64,000 bases of DNA from Actinomycetota bacterium (GCA_005885555.1 VAWN01000024.1:124001-188000); one strand, 5' to 3'. Numbered from the stretch's first letter, positions 1-9,109 are shown. Numbers and translations: made by a program. Notes: generated from the letters alone by a model not told the origin.

Positions 1-191
1 GCGACCTGGCCGCCGAAGAACGAGCCGATCAGGTTGCCGATGGCTGCCATGATCAACGCCACCCGCGGAGTCAACGCGCGGGTGGAGACCGAGGTGGCGA
101 TCGCGTTGGCCGCGTCGTGGAACCCGTTGGTGAAGTTGAAGCCCATCGCGACGACGATCACCACGATCGTCGCCACGGCGGCCTCGGTCAC
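1..191 (-). CDS. pit: PiT-family inorganic phosphate transporter, N-terminal part only
   Basis: The 63 visible residues are the start of a PiT low-affinity phosphate permease, an integral membrane ion-coupled transporter. After one hydrophobic stretch comes the family signature GFNFTNGFHDAANAIATS, followed by the STRALTPR segment and the start of the next membrane helix. The GTG start overlaps the stop of the DUF47 gene (GTGA), so the two are translationally coupled. The rest of the gene lies beyond the window edge. Family assignment is secure; substrate specificity is inferred from the family. Confidence 0.9.
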   Translation of the reverse strand, partial: MTEAAVATIVVIVVAMGFNFTNGFHDAANAIATSVSTRALTPRVALIMAAIGNLIGSFFGGQV

Positions 192-814
192 GATTCCTTC
201 ACCGCGATGGTCTCCACCGTGTTGGCCACCCGCTCGAAGGCGTCGCAGGCCCGTTCGAGCTCGTCGACGACCTCCTTCATCTTCAGTACCGTCAGCGCGT
301 CGTACTCGCCGGAGAACAGCCGTACCAGCAGCATCCGGTAGGTGCTGTCGCCCTCGTTCTCCAGCCGGTTGCACTCGACCCAGTACTCTTCGAGGCCTTT
401 CATCACCTTGAGCCGCGGCATCGCGTCGGCGGTCAGCTTTGCCTGCCGGTCGAGCACGTCCACCAGCTCGTGCATCTCGCGGGGCAGCGCCGGCAGGTGG
501 GTGAGGCCGTACAGGTACATGAGGCTGCCGACGGCTTCGAGGTGGTCCATCACGTCATCGAGGCCGGAGCCGAGCCGGTAGATGTCCTCCCGGTCGAACG
601 GCGTGATGAACGAAGAGTTGATCTTCTTGTACAGCTCGTGGGTGATCGCGTCGCTGTCGTGCTCCACCTCGACCAGGCGCTCGCTGACCGACTCCACATC
701 AGCCTCGGGCAGGATCAGCTCGGACAGCAGCGCGGTGCCGCGCACCAGGTTCTGGGCGGCCCGGCTGAAGAAATCGAAGAAGGTGTCGTCACCGGGACGG
801 AGCTTGATTCGCAC
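188..814 (-). CDS. DUF47 family phosphate-transport regulator (PhoU-like)
   Basis: This 208-residue, all-helical, charged protein has the DUF47 pattern, including EHDSDAITHELYKKINSSF near residues 52-70 and the FDREDI segment that follows. DUF47 proteins resemble PhoU and are the usual partners of PiT permeases, probably modulating uptake. It starts with GTG after a GAGGTG ribosome-binding site and runs directly into pit with a 4-base overlap. It is cytoplasmic with no membrane segment. The family call is firm; the regulatory role is inferred from family and context. Confidence 0.9.
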   Translation of the reverse strand: MRIKLRPGDDTFFDFFSRAAQNLVRGTALLSELILPEADVESVSERLVEVEHDSDAITHELYKKINSSFITPFDREDIYRLGSGLDDVMDHLEAVGSLMYLYGLTHLPALPREMHELVDVLDRQAKLTADAMPRLKVMKGLEEYWVECNRLENEGDSTYRMLLVRLFSGEYDALTVLKMKEVVDELERACDAFERVANTVETIAVKES

Positions 815-898
815 AGGGACACCTCACGCTGGGCCGGGACAGGTAGGGGGAATGCTAGTTCACTCACCCGCCGCCTTCCGTTCAACCGGCGCGCGGGC

Positions 899-1396
899 TC
901 AACGCACCAGGTCCAGCCAGGCGTGGTAGCCACCGGCGAACGGTTCCGTACCGTCAGCCAGGGCCCCGACCAGCCAGTGCGCCGCCTTCCACGCCTGTTC
1001 CACCACCTCGTCCGGGTACCCGAACCGGATCCGGTGAACCTCGAACTCCTCCTGATCGACCAGCTCGACGGTCCGGGTCACCCGGCGCCGCCGGACGTCG
1101 AGGTCGAGGTCGACCAGTTCGAGCCGGTCGTTGGTCGGCCAGCCGGCCGGCGTCGCGATGTCGCAGTACACCTCGGTGCGCCGGGGCGGCGCGTTGAACA
1201 TCGCCGTGTACCACGCGTTGTGGGGTACCAGCAGCACGTAAGGTTCCTCGTACTTGAAGCTCGCCCCGTCGACGATCGCCTGTGTTACTCCCAGCCACAC
1301 TCCGTGCTGATCCTCGCCCAGGCGCAGGGCGGGATAGCTGCGGTGCGGTCTACCGTCGTACTTCCGGTAGTCAACCCGCACGACATCGGGTGGCAT
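899..1396 (-). CDS. DUF402 domain protein
   Basis: This 165-residue protein matches the DUF402 (FomD-like) fold, with YEEPYVLLVPHNAWYTAMFN and a C-terminal EVVEQAWKAAHWLV segment. FomD itself hydrolyses nucleotidyl-phosphonate intermediates in fosfomycin synthesis, but most DUF402 proteins have no assigned substrate. The acidic run RLELVDLDLDVR in mid-protein fits the metal-binding region of the family. It follows the Uma2 gene by 18 bases on the same strand and is probably co-transcribed. Specific function unknown. Confidence 0.8.
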   Translation of the reverse strand: MPPDVVRVDYRKYDGRPHRSYPALRLGEDQHGVWLGVTQAIVDGASFKYEEPYVLLVPHNAWYTAMFNAPPRRTEVYCDIATPAGWPTNDRLELVDLDLDVRRRRVTRTVELVDQEEFEVHRIRFGYPDEVVEQAWKAAHWLVGALADGTEPFAGGYHAWLDLVR

Positions 1397-1414
1397 GTTA
1401 CGAACAGTAGCGGC

Positions 1415-1975
1415 TCACCGGACCAGATCCGCGGGATTGACGGACACCGGGTACGGCCGCGTGGCGTGGAACACCTCCGGCCCCGCGACATCGGCCACCA
1501 GCCGGTACGGTGCGTGACCGTCGAGCTCCCAGGCCATCAGCCGAGCTTCGGCTGGCCGGGCGATCGGATCGACCACCCAGTACGACGGGGTGCCGGCCCG
1601 CTCGAACCGTGCCCGCTTCTTGTTCAGGTCGACCATCCGGGTGCTCGGCGAGAGCACCTCGACGGCGAGCGCGGGTGGCCCGGGCAGCTCCTTGTCGGTC
1701 AACTGGTCCCGGCGGGCGACCAGGACGTCGGGTTGCAGTTCCGTGTCCTCGGCGAGGCCGATCGCGAACGGCGCGATCAGCACCTCGAACTCGTCCGGAC
1801 AAGCCGCATGGAGAATCCGGGCGAGCGCGAAGGCGGCCCGCTGGTGTACCCGACCGGGCGCGGCGCTCACGATGAGCTCGCCGTCGATGAGCTCGTACCG
1901 GCGCCCGTCGTCGGGCAGGTACTCCAGGTCGGCCCGGGTGAAGCGTCGGTCTGCGGCAACTGGTTCGGCAGCCAT
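1415..1975 (-). CDS. Uma2 family (DUF820) PD-(D/E)XK nuclease-fold protein
   Basis: The protein shows the Uma2 layout: YELIDGELIVSAAPGRVHQR at the N-terminus, ELQPDVLVAR in the centre and LAVEVLSPSTR, then the ERAGTPSYWVVDP strand. The D, E and following residues form the PD-(D/E)XK-like core. Such proteins are very common in actinomycetes and cyanobacteria, and their biological role is unsettled. An ATG at 1987 sits directly against the AAGGAGG site, so the ATG 12 bases further in, giving 186 residues, is preferred. DUF402 follows in the same operon. Confidence 0.8.
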   Translation of the reverse strand: MAAEPVAADRRFTRADLEYLPDDGRRYELIDGELIVSAAPGRVHQRAAFALARILHAACPDEFEVLIAPFAIGLAEDTELQPDVLVARRDQLTDKELPGPPALAVEVLSPSTRMVDLNKKRARFERAGTPSYWVVDPIARPAEARLMAWELDGHAPYRLVADVAGPEVFHATRPYPVSVNPADLVR

Positions 1976-2125
1976 GACTCTGACCATCCTCCTTCGGTTA
2001 GCACCCTGCCACGGTGAAGGTCGACCTGGTGGCTAGACAATGGCCAGATCTGCGGCTGTGGATAACTCGCCACGCTGTGGACGGAGTACGCGTCCCGTCG
2101 GGGGTACCGGGTAGCGTCTGTCCCC

Positions 2126-4090
2126 GTGAGTAGCCGGCCCACCATCGAGGAGCTTCTCGCCGCCGCCGTCGGCGCCGTCCCGGACGGCGTTGCCCGGCCC
2201 GGCCAGCAGGCGATGGCCGCCGCCGTCGCGAACGCCGCGGAGACCGGCGAGCACCTGCTCGTGCAGGCCGGCACCGGTACCGGGAAGTCGCTGGCCTATC
2301 TGGCACCCGCGCTGCTGGTCGACGGGCCGGTGGTGGTGTCCACGGCCACGCTCGCGCTGCAGTCCCAGCTGATCGACCACGACCTGCCCCGGCTGGCCGA
2401 CGCGGCCGAACCGGTGCTCGGTCGCCGCCCGACCTTCGCGGTGCTCAAGGGCCGCCACCACTACGCCTGCCTGGCCCGCCTGGAGGGCAGCACCGAGGAG
2501 GAACCCGAGGACGCGCTCTTCGAGACCGCGAGCAGCGGCAAGACCAAGTGGCTGGGCGAGGCGGGCCGGCTCGGTAAGCAGGTCCAGCGGCTGCGCGACT
2601 GGGCGCTGCAGAGCCGGACCGGCGACCGCGACGAGCTGGACCCCGGCGTCGACGACTCGGCGTGGCGACTGGCGTCGATGCCGGCGCGCGAGTGTGTCGG
2701 TGCCGCCCGCTGCCCGTACGGCGCGGAGTGCTTCGCCGAGGCGTCCCGGGCCCGGGCACGCGAGGCCGACATCGTGGTCACCAACCACAGCCTGCTGGCG
2801 GTGGACATGCTGGCCGGCCGGCACATCGTGCCGCCGCACAAGCTGCTGGTCGTCGACGAGGCGCACGAGCTGGCCGACCGGGTGTCCAGCGCGGCGCAGG
2901 CCGAGCTGACCGCGGAACTGGTCGACCGGGCGGCCCGGCGGGCGCGGCCGTTCATCCCGCCGGAGCACTACGAGGCGCTGACCGAAGCCGGCGACGGGCT
3001 CGCGGCCGGGCTGACCGCGGCGCCGCCGGGCCGGATCACCGACGGGCTGCCGGGCCCGCTGCGGGAAGGGCTGACGCTGCTCAACCCGGCGTGCCGGCGG
3101 GCGCTGGACGCGATCGGCGACGTCAAGGCCGACGACCCGGATCCGGTACGCAGACAGCAGGCCAAGGCGGTCATCGGCGAGCTGGCCGAGACCGTCCAGC
3201 GGCTGCTGGCCGAGGCGGAGTTCGACGTCGCCTGGGTGGACCGGGACGACCGGCGGCGCGCGGTCGTGGTGGCACCGCTGTCGGTCGCCGGTACCCTGGC
3301 CAACCACCTCTTCGCCGACCGCACCGTGGTCGCCACGTCGGCCACGCTGGCGCTGGGCGGCCGGTTCGACAGCATCGCGCGGGCGCTGGGGCTGGTCGAG
3401 GGCGAACCGGACGACAGCGCGGGCACGTGGCGCTCACTCGACGTCGGCTCGCCGTTCGACTACGGCCGGCAGGGCATCCTGTACGTCGCGGCGAAGCTGC
3501 CCCGGCCCACCCAGTCCGGCCTGTCCGACGCTGCCGCGGAGGAACTGGTCGCGCTCGTCCAGGCGCTCGGCGGGCGCACCCTCGGGCTGTTCTCGTCACG
3601 GCGGGCGGCGGAGCGGGCGGCCGAGGTACTGCGCGCGAAGACCGACCTGACCGTGCTGCTGCAGGGCGAGGAGTCGCTGCCGCTGCTGGTACGCCGGTTC
3701 CGGGAAGACCGGGCGAGCTGCCTGATGGGTGTGCTGTCCCTCTGGCAGGGCGTCGACGTGCCGGGCGACGCGTGCCAGCTCGTCGTCATCGACCGGCTGC
3801 CGTTCCCGCGGCCGGACGAGCCGCTGGCCGCCGCCCGGGCCGCGGCCGTCGACGCCGCCGGCGGGTCGGGGTTCGCGGCGGTCAGCGTGCCGATCGCCGC
3901 GGTACGCCTCGCGCAGGGCGTCGGCCGGCTGATCCGCACGGCCGGGGACAAGGGCGTGGTCGCCGTGCTCGACTCGCGGCTGGAGACCGCCCGGGGGTAC
4001 GGCGGCTACCTGCGTGCCTCGCTGCCGCCCTTCTGGTACACGACGAAACAGGAGGTCGTCCTGGGTGCCTTACGCCGGTTGAGCGGTTAG
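2126..4090 (+). CDS. dinG: ATP-dependent DNA helicase, DinG/XPD type
   Basis: This 654-residue superfamily 2 helicase has Walker A AGTGTGKSLAYLAP near residue 50, the DEAH box VVDEAHEL near residue 248, and C-terminal motifs including LMGVLSLWQGVDVPG and QGVGRLIRT. Four cysteines between motifs I and II (YACL, ECVGAARCPYGAEC) occupy the position of the iron-sulphur cluster of XPD/DinG enzymes. DinG unwinds forked, R-loop or damaged DNA 5' to 3'. A TAGCGT -10-like hexamer ends 8 bases before the GTG, suggesting a leaderless mRNA. Its 3' end overlaps the convergent AI-2E gene by 4 bases. Confidence 0.92.
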   Translation: MSSRPTIEELLAAAVGAVPDGVARPGQQAMAAAVANAAETGEHLLVQAGTGTGKSLAYLAPALLVDGPVVVSTATLALQSQLIDHDLPRLADAAEPVLGRRPTFAVLKGRHHYACLARLEGSTEEEPEDALFETASSGKTKWLGEAGRLGKQVQRLRDWALQSRTGDRDELDPGVDDSAWRLASMPARECVGAARCPYGAECFAEASRARAREADIVVTNHSLLAVDMLAGRHIVPPHKLLVVDEAHELADRVSSAAQAELTAELVDRAARRARPFIPPEHYEALTEAGDGLAAGLTAAPPGRITDGLPGPLREGLTLLNPACRRALDAIGDVKADDPDPVRRQQAKAVIGELAETVQRLLAEAEFDVAWVDRDDRRRAVVVAPLSVAGTLANHLFADRTVVATSATLALGGRFDSIARALGLVEGEPDDSAGTWRSLDVGSPFDYGRQGILYVAAKLPRPTQSGLSDAAAEELVALVQALGGRTLGLFSSRRAAERAAEVLRAKTDLTVLLQGEESLPLLVRRFREDRASCLMGVLSLWQGVDVPGDACQLVVIDRLPFPRPDEPLAAARAAAVDAAGGSGFAAVSVPIAAVRLAQGVGRLIRTAGDKGVVAVLDSRLETARGYGGYLRASLPPFWYTTKQEVVLGALRRLSG

Positions 4091-5319
4091 CCGCGCACCA
4101 CGACTTCCGTGGGTGGACCCGGCTCGGGTTCGTCGCTGCGCCGGGCGGCCAGGTGCCGGATGCCGGTGTTCAGCACCGCGACGATCGGTACCGCGACCAG
4201 TGCGCCGACGATCCCGGCCAGCACCACGCCGGTGGCGATCGCCACGATCACCGCCAGCGGGTGGATCGCCACCGCCTTGCCCATGATCGCCGGCTGCAGT
4301 ACGTGGCCTTCCAGTTGCTGTACCCCGATCACCAGCAGCAGCACCGCCAGCGCCCACACCGGCCCCCGGGCGACGAGCGCGACGAGGATGGCCACGGTGC
4401 CGGACAGGGTGGCCCCGACGATCGGGATGAACGCGCCGAGGAACACCAACGCGGCCAGCGGGAACGCCAGCGGGATCTGCATGATCACCAGCCCGATGCC
4501 GATACCGCTGGCGTCGATGAAGGCGACCAGGACGGTGGCCCGCACGTAGGCGACGAGCGTCTGCCACGACGCGTCACCGGCGCTGCCCAACGGTTCCCGG
4601 CCGCCGGCAGGCAGCAGCCGCACCAGGAAGCGCCAGATCCGCCGCCCGTCGCGCAGGAAGAAGAACGTGCAGAACAGCACCAGGAACGTCGAGGCGAGCA
4701 CGTCGAACGCGGTCGTCGCGGTGGTCACCGCGCCGGTCGTCAGCGTCGAGCGGTGATCGGTGAGCCAGTGCTGCGCCTCGCTCACGATCGAGTTGAGCTG
4801 CTGGTCGGACAGGTGCAGCGGACCGCGCTTGAGCCATCCCTGGATCTGCTGGATGCCGCCCTGCGCCTTCTGGCTGAGGTCTTCCCAGCTCGACACGAAC
4901 TGCGTGATGACCAGGGTCAAGGTACCGGCGACCAGGGCCAGGCCGCCGACCATGACGATCGCCGTCGCCAGCGAGCGGTGCAGCCGTACCCGCTTGCGCA
5001 GCCACACCACCGCGGGGCCGAGCAGGGCCGACATCAGCATCGCGATGGCCACCGGGATGACCACCTGGTGCAGCTTCGCGACCACCCAGAGCACCACGGT
5101 ACCGGCAGCGGCGACGATCAGCATCCGCCAGGACCACGCGGCGGCGATCCGCAGCGGGTACGGCACCTGCTGGTCGGCGCTGCGCGAGCCGTTGACCGAC
5201 GGTTCCGCCAGGGCGATCGGGTCGTCGTCGAGGTCCTCGTGGCTGTTCGGTCGCACTGTGGCCCGCCCGGCCAGGTATGCCCGCCGGATGTTCGCCCGCA
5301 ACTGCTCCACGCGACCCAT
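4087..5319 (-). CDS. AI-2E family transporter (PerM-like)
   Basis: This 410-residue membrane protein has about eight hydrophobic segments in the AI-2E/PerM pattern: two near the N-terminus, a soluble central region near residues 160-240, then a cluster at the C-terminus including VFLGAFIPIVGATLSGTVA and the GVQQLEGHVLQPAIMGKAV signature. Members export small molecules or ions; the substrate cannot be told here. The ATG at 5319 is chosen because AGGAG lies 7 bases upstream. The longer open frame to 5415 is made of a dispersed repeat rather than coding sequence. Confidence 0.88.
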   Translation of the reverse strand: MGRVEQLRANIRRAYLAGRATVRPNSHEDLDDDPIALAEPSVNGSRSADQQVPYPLRIAAAWSWRMLIVAAAGTVVLWVVAKLHQVVIPVAIAMLMSALLGPAVVWLRKRVRLHRSLATAIVMVGGLALVAGTLTLVITQFVSSWEDLSQKAQGGIQQIQGWLKRGPLHLSDQQLNSIVSEAQHWLTDHRSTLTTGAVTTATTAFDVLASTFLVLFCTFFFLRDGRRIWRFLVRLLPAGGREPLGSAGDASWQTLVAYVRATVLVAFIDASGIGIGLVIMQIPLAFPLAALVFLGAFIPIVGATLSGTVAILVALVARGPVWALAVLLLVIGVQQLEGHVLQPAIMGKAVAIHPLAVIVAIATGVVLAGIVGALVAVPIVAVLNTGIRHLAARRSDEPEPGPPTEVVVRG

Positions 5320-5356
5320 AACGGCTCCTCTTGTTCGCTCCGCCACGCGCTTCGGT

Positions 5357-5400
5357 GCGCCACCTTCCGTCGTCGCTACGCTCCTCGGTCCAGGCGGCGC
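5357..5400 (-). repeat. 44-bp dispersed repeat, copy 1
   Basis: Read on the minus strand, this segment matches 34172-34215 at 38 of 44 positions, sharing CTGGAC-GAGGAGCG-AGCGACGA-GGAAGG. It sits between the AI-2E start and the divergent Cpn10 gene. In one frame it reads as a WTEERSD-type peptide and could mislead gene calling by extending the neighbouring gene. It has no strong internal palindrome. Confidence 0.7.
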
Positions 5401-5454
5401 CGCGCCCGGCTGCACTCACCCCATACCGTACCCAGCGGCGCCGCGAGGTCGTTG

Positions 5455-5460
5455 TACCGT
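5455..5460 (+). promoter_or_regulatory. Candidate -10 box for leaderless cpn10 mRNA
   Basis: TACCGT ends 6 bases before the GTG start, with no Shine-Dalgarno sequence between. The same arrangement is seen before several other genes in the window. No convincing -35 box is visible. Confidence 0.45.
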
Positions 5461-5466
5461 TCCGAC

Positions 5467-5802
5467 GTGACCACCACCGAGTCCGAAGTCGGACTGCCCA
5501 TCCGCCTGCTGCACGACCGGGTACTCGTCCGCCAGGACGGGCCGGAGGGAGAGCGGCGCTCGAAAGCGGGCATCGTCATCCCGGCGACCGCCACGATGGG
5601 CCGGCGGCTGTCCTGGGCGACCGCGGTGGGCGTGGGACCGCACGTGCGCTCGATCGTGACCGGCGACCGGGTGCTGTTCGATCCGGAGGACCGTGCCGAG
5701 GTCGAACTGCACGGGCGGGAGTACGTCCTGCTGCGCGAGCGCGACGTACACGCGGTCGCGGCGAGCCGGGTGGAGATCGACGGTACCGGGCTCTACCTGT
5801 AG
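5467..5802 (+). CDS. GroES/Cpn10-family co-chaperonin-like protein
   Basis: This 111-residue protein has the Cpn10 beta-barrel pattern: LLHDRVLVRQDGPEGERRSKAGIVIP at the N-terminus, where the mobile loop would follow, a central VGVGPHV, then GDRVLFDPED, a YVLLRERDVHAV strand and a final VEIDG. It lacks a neighbouring groEL and has a divergent mobile loop (TATMGRRLSW), so it is probably the solitary GroES-like paralogue found in some actinomycetes rather than the housekeeping co-chaperonin. Its last 10 bases overlap the convergent PrsW gene. Confidence 0.82.
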   Translation: MTTTESEVGLPIRLLHDRVLVRQDGPEGERRSKAGIVIPATATMGRRLSWATAVGVGPHVRSIVTGDRVLFDPEDRAEVELHGREYVLLRERDVHAVAASRVEIDGTGLYL

Positions 5803-7139
5803 GTCGGCAGCAGCATCACGGGGACGGGTACCACCGGCTGCGCGGGCGGGTCGAGCGTGCGTACCGATCCGTCCGGGAACCGCACGTGGTACCGCTGGCC
5901 GTCCCAATGTGCCGGCGGCGCCACCGGATCGCGGCCGGTGAACGCGGCCCGGTAGGCGGTGATGCCTTCCAGCAGCGAGCGTTCCTCGGCGAGCGCCTCG
6001 GCCAGGTCGTCGGAGCTGAGGTGCAGGCCGCGGCGCAGCCCGTCGCGCAGCAGCGCCAGCCGGGTGGCGGCGTACTGGAAGCCGCGCATCGCCTCGGCAC
6101 CCGCGTCGCCGGCCACCCGGCGGGCCCAGGTGCGCGCGGACTGGCGGCGGCCCATGGTCGCCAGCGCGGCCACCTCGGGCGGCGAGAGCCAGCCGGCGCG
6201 CACGTACTCGGGCAGGATCCGCTGGGTCAGCCGCCCTTCCCAGGAGCGCAGCCAGAGCGCGAAGGCGACCATGCCGAAGAAGATCGGCATCATCACCGAG
6301 AAGTACCCGTACAGCAGGATCAGCATCTGCTTGGTCTGGTTGGCCAGCAGCGCCATGAGGTTCCACGAGCCGTGCAGGATCATCGCGGTCAGCCAGCCGG
6401 CGATCGGCGCCAGTACCCGTACCCGCTTGTCCGCCGACCGGGCCGCCACCCCTAGCCCGATGCCGGTCATCGCGGTGAACAGCGGATGGGCGAAGCCGGA
6501 CAGCGCGATGCGCACCACGAAGATGCCGATGACGTTGGCCACCCCGCCGGCGACCCCGGCCCGGTCGGCACCGGCGGCGTACCCGTACCCGCCCAGGTAC
6601 AGGATGTTCTCCACCATCGCGAAGCCGGTCGCGGACAGTCCACAGTAGACGATCCCGTCCACCACGCCGGAGAACGCCTTGGGGCGCAACAGGAACAGCA
6701 GCAGCGGCCCGAGCGCCTTCATGGTCTCCTCGGCCACCGGCGCGGTCAGCACCGCGACCAGGCTGGTCGGCAGGTGCTCGTGCTTGGCCAGCGCCGCGGC
6801 GCCCTCGTTGAGCAGCAACGCGATCGCGGTCGCCACGCAGGCGCCCCAGGCGAGGCACGCGGCGAGGTACTTGATGGGTTCCGGCTCGTAGCGGTCCAGC
6901 CACATGAAACAGAAGACCAGCACCGGTACCGGGATGATGGCGGCCACGACACCGACGAGCAGCGCGGTGATGCCGATGTTGAGGCCGAGGTACACGAGCA
7001 CGCCGATGCCGCACACCGCGAACCCGACGACCATGCTGACCAGCAGCACCGCCCGCTTCCACTGGTACCGCGGCGGCGCGGCGGCGACCACCGGCGCCGC
7101 CACCACCGGCTCGAAGCCCGGCGCGGGAATCGGGTTCAC
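5793..7139 (-). CDS. PrsW family intramembrane metalloprotease
   Basis: The 448-residue protein has about eight membrane helices in the first 320 residues and a soluble C-terminal tail. The three PrsW motifs are present: VAEETMKALGPL (EExxK), GFAMVENILYLGGYG and ILHGSWN, with HPLFTAM between the last two. PrsW cleaves anti-sigma factors in Bacillus; here the substrate is unknown. The GTG start at 7139 lies 10 bases after the FUSC stop. The tail ends with a domain (YHVRFPDG) that resembles a WD-type or DUF-like strand pair of unknown role. Confidence 0.88.
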   Translation of the reverse strand: MNPIPAPGFEPVVAAPVVAAAPPRYQWKRAVLLVSMVVGFAVCGIGVLVYLGLNIGITALLVGVVAAIIPVPVLVFCFMWLDRYEPEPIKYLAACLAWGACVATAIALLLNEGAAALAKHEHLPTSLVAVLTAPVAEETMKALGPLLLFLLRPKAFSGVVDGIVYCGLSATGFAMVENILYLGGYGYAAGADRAGVAGGVANVIGIFVVRIALSGFAHPLFTAMTGIGLGVAARSADKRVRVLAPIAGWLTAMILHGSWNLMALLANQTKQMLILLYGYFSVMMPIFFGMVAFALWLRSWEGRLTQRILPEYVRAGWLSPPEVAALATMGRRQSARTWARRVAGDAGAEAMRGFQYAATRLALLRDGLRRGLHLSSDDLAEALAEERSLLEGITAYRAAFTGRDPVAPPAHWDGQRYHVRFPDGSVRTLDPPAQPVVPVPVMLLPTYR

Positions 7140-7149
7140 ATCCGGCAGC

Positions 7150-8301
7150 CTATCGGCTGGGCAGCCGGCCGACCGCCCGTCGGACCGCCTTCTCCACGAC
7201 CGGCCGGGGCAGCCCGCTGGCCAGCAGCAGGTCGGTCGCCATGGTGCGGACCTGGGCCACCACGACGCCACCGGAGAACCCGATCCCGGCGCGGTACACG
7301 TCGGCGGCGGTCCGGACCGCCTGCAGGGTGAGGGCGCGGGTGCGCTCCGGCTCGGTACCGCTGGCAAGTTCGTCACGCAGCGCGGTCACCGCGTCGGCGA
7401 GGGTGCGCAGGGCCTCGACCAGCCCGTCCGGTACCGCTTCCTGGTCGCGCAGCAGCGCAACCGTACGGCGGGCCAGCACCCGCCCGTTGCGCAGCGCGTG
7501 GTCGACGTGCTCGGCGGCGTCCAGGTACTGCGTGAGCGGCCCGCGGGACCGCCAGTACACCGGCGTCAGCGTGGCAGCTTCGCGCGCTCCGGCCAGCGCG
7601 TTGCGGAACGCCACCACGGACGCCTCGCCCGCGCGCAGCGTGGCGAGCGCCGCGTCGGCCTCCGCGCGGGAGCCGTGCCGCAGCGCCCCGGCACAGTCGC
7701 GCAGTCCCTGGGCGATGACGTCCAGCGCGGGACGGGCCGCCTTGCGGATCACCGTCAGCGGGTTCACCGGCAGCAGCAGCGCCATCACGACGATGCCGGT
7801 TACCCCGCCGATGAGCGCGTCGAGGAACCGGCTGTAGTAGATCCCGCCGGACGGCGGCGCGAGGGTCGCGACCAGTACCGCGGAGCTGGCGGCCTGGCCG
7901 ATCACGATCGGGCCGCCGCCGAGGAACACCGCCACGAGGATCGCCGCGGCCACGCCGAGGGCGATCTGCCAGGCACCGGTACCGATGAAGTAGATCACCG
8001 TGTCGCCGACCAGGATGCCCAGCGCGACCCCGACGACCAGCTCGACCACCCGGCGCAGCCGCTGGCCGATGGAGACGTTGAGCGCGATGACCGCGGCGAT
8101 CGGCGCGAAGAACGGCCGGGGGTGGTGCAGCAGGTTGTCGGCGACCAGCCAGGACAGGCCGGCGGCGAGCCCGGCCTGGGCGGCGAAGAGCAGGCCGGCT
8201 CGGGCCCGGCGGAACCGGTCGGCCACCGTGGCGCGGGACCGCTGGCTGAACTCGCTGATCGTGTCGACCGTGGTCAGCATGCGGTCCCGGGCGGTCGCCA
8301 T
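7150..8301 (-). CDS. FUSC family membrane protein (aromatic acid exporter-like)
   Basis: About 383 residues. Six hydrophobic segments occupy residues 35-180, including FFAPIAAVIALNVSIGQRLR, the hallmark first loop of FUSC/ArAE proteins, and a region rich in Val and Ala to residue 175. The remaining 200 residues are helical and soluble. The family exports small aromatic or metabolic acids or supports envelope functions; the substrate is unknown. The ATG at 8301 (MATARDRM) is taken as start because sequence before it lacks coding character. It is 10 bases upstream of prsW and probably in one operon. Confidence 0.83.
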   Translation of the reverse strand: MATARDRMLTTVDTISEFSQRSRATVADRFRRARAGLLFAAQAGLAAGLSWLVADNLLHHPRPFFAPIAAVIALNVSIGQRLRRVVELVVGVALGILVGDTVIYFIGTGAWQIALGVAAAILVAVFLGGGPIVIGQAASSAVLVATLAPPSGGIYYSRFLDALIGGVTGIVVMALLLPVNPLTVIRKAARPALDVIAQGLRDCAGALRHGSRAEADAALATLRAGEASVVAFRNALAGAREAATLTPVYWRSRGPLTQYLDAAEHVDHALRNGRVLARRTVALLRDQEAVPDGLVEALRTLADAVTALRDELASGTEPERTRALTLQAVRTAADVYRAGIGFSGGVVVAQVRTMATDLLLASGLPRPVVEKAVRRAVGRLPSR

Positions 8302-8311
8302 GGTCAACAGG

Positions 8312-9109
8312 CTAGCGGGGTACCTCCGGCGGGCGCGGATATCCGAGCACCTGCGTGGGTTCCGGGCTGCTGGGGTAGAGCCGGTGCGTCGGGTACCCAC
8401 CGAGTGGCGAGGTCACCGGCACCGGCAGCGGCTCGCCGTAGTCGTCGGGCGCACCGTCGCCGTAGTCGTCCGGCGCACCGTCGCCGCGGCGCATCCGCAG
8501 CACCACGAGCACAAGGATCACCACGCCGCCGAGCAGCAGGGCGCCGCCGAAGAACAACGCCACCCAGGTGAAGGTCGACGAGGACGACGCGACCTGCGGT
8601 ACCGGCGGTGCGGCCGCGGCCGGGTTGACGGTCGCGGTGTCCACCGGCAGCGGCGGCCCGGCGTCGATCGACTGGTTGTCGGTCGGCTGGGTGGCGCGGC
8701 TGGTCGGCGTGGGCGTCGCGTCGCCGTTGGTGATCGTGAACGTGGCGCTGGCGTCCTGGCGGCTGACGAGATCGACCGCGCGTACCGTGTGCGGCCCCTG
8801 GTCCCGGCCGTCCTTCGGCGCCCTGAGGTGCACGGTCAGCGTGCAGGAGTCCGAGCCCTTCTGGCCGAGCGTGTGGTCGTCCCAGCGGAAGACCACCCGC
8901 ATCCGGCAGCGCACGTTGTCCGGCGCGTTGAGCTGGAAGGTCGCGGTGATCGTGGTGCTCGCCTTGCCGGCCGGCGGGTCGAGGGCCAGGCTCGCCGCGA
9001 AGTTGGGCGCCGCCGTCGCCGGGGTGGCGCCGACCGTCACGGCCAGCGTGGCGCCGACCGCGACGGCGGCGCCGAGCAGGCCGGAGGGTAAGCACCGAAG
9101 GGCACGCAT
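8312..9109 (-). CDS. Secreted Ig-like domain protein with C-terminal membrane anchor
   Basis: A 265-residue exported protein. It has a signal peptide ending near PATAA-AP (about residue 30), a beta-rich domain at 35-135 with two cysteines (VRCRMRV and SDSCTLTV), a Thr/Pro/Ala linker, a single membrane helix (WVALFFGGALLLGGVVILVLVV), an RMRR stop-transfer signal and a short cytoplasmic tail. The tail contains a perfect tandem GDGAPDDYGDGAPDDYG. I recognise no specific family; a surface or envelope role is inferred. It lies 10 bases upstream of the FUSC gene on the same strand. Confidence 0.75.
   Translation of the reverse strand: MRALRCLPSGLLGAAVAVGATLAVTVGATPATAAPNFAASLALDPPAGKASTTITATFQLNAPDNVRCRMRVVFRWDDHTLGQKGSDSCTLTVHLRAPKDGRDQGPHTVRAVDLVSRQDASATFTITNGDATPTPTSRATQPTDNQSIDAGPPLPVDTATVNPAAAAPPVPQVASSSSTFTWVALFFGGALLLGGVVILVLVVLRMRRGDGAPDDYGDGAPDDYGEPLPVPVTSPLGGYPTHRLYPSSPEPTQVLGYPRPPEVPR

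Noticed and set aside
470-2017. Long plus-strand open frame opposite DUF47, DUF402 and Uma2
   Set aside because: It is antisense to three well-supported genes, and its Arg/Val/Gln/His-rich composition is that of a shadow frame at high G+C.
5320-5415. Longer start for the AI-2E transporter
   Set aside because: The extra 32 codons are the dispersed 44-bp repeat, and a proper AGGAG site precedes the ATG at 5319.
2662-5802. 1046-codon plus-strand frame spanning dinG, AI-2E and cpn10
   Set aside because: It has Arg/Gly low-complexity composition and no ribosome-binding site. Only its last 111 codons, from 5467, are a real gene.
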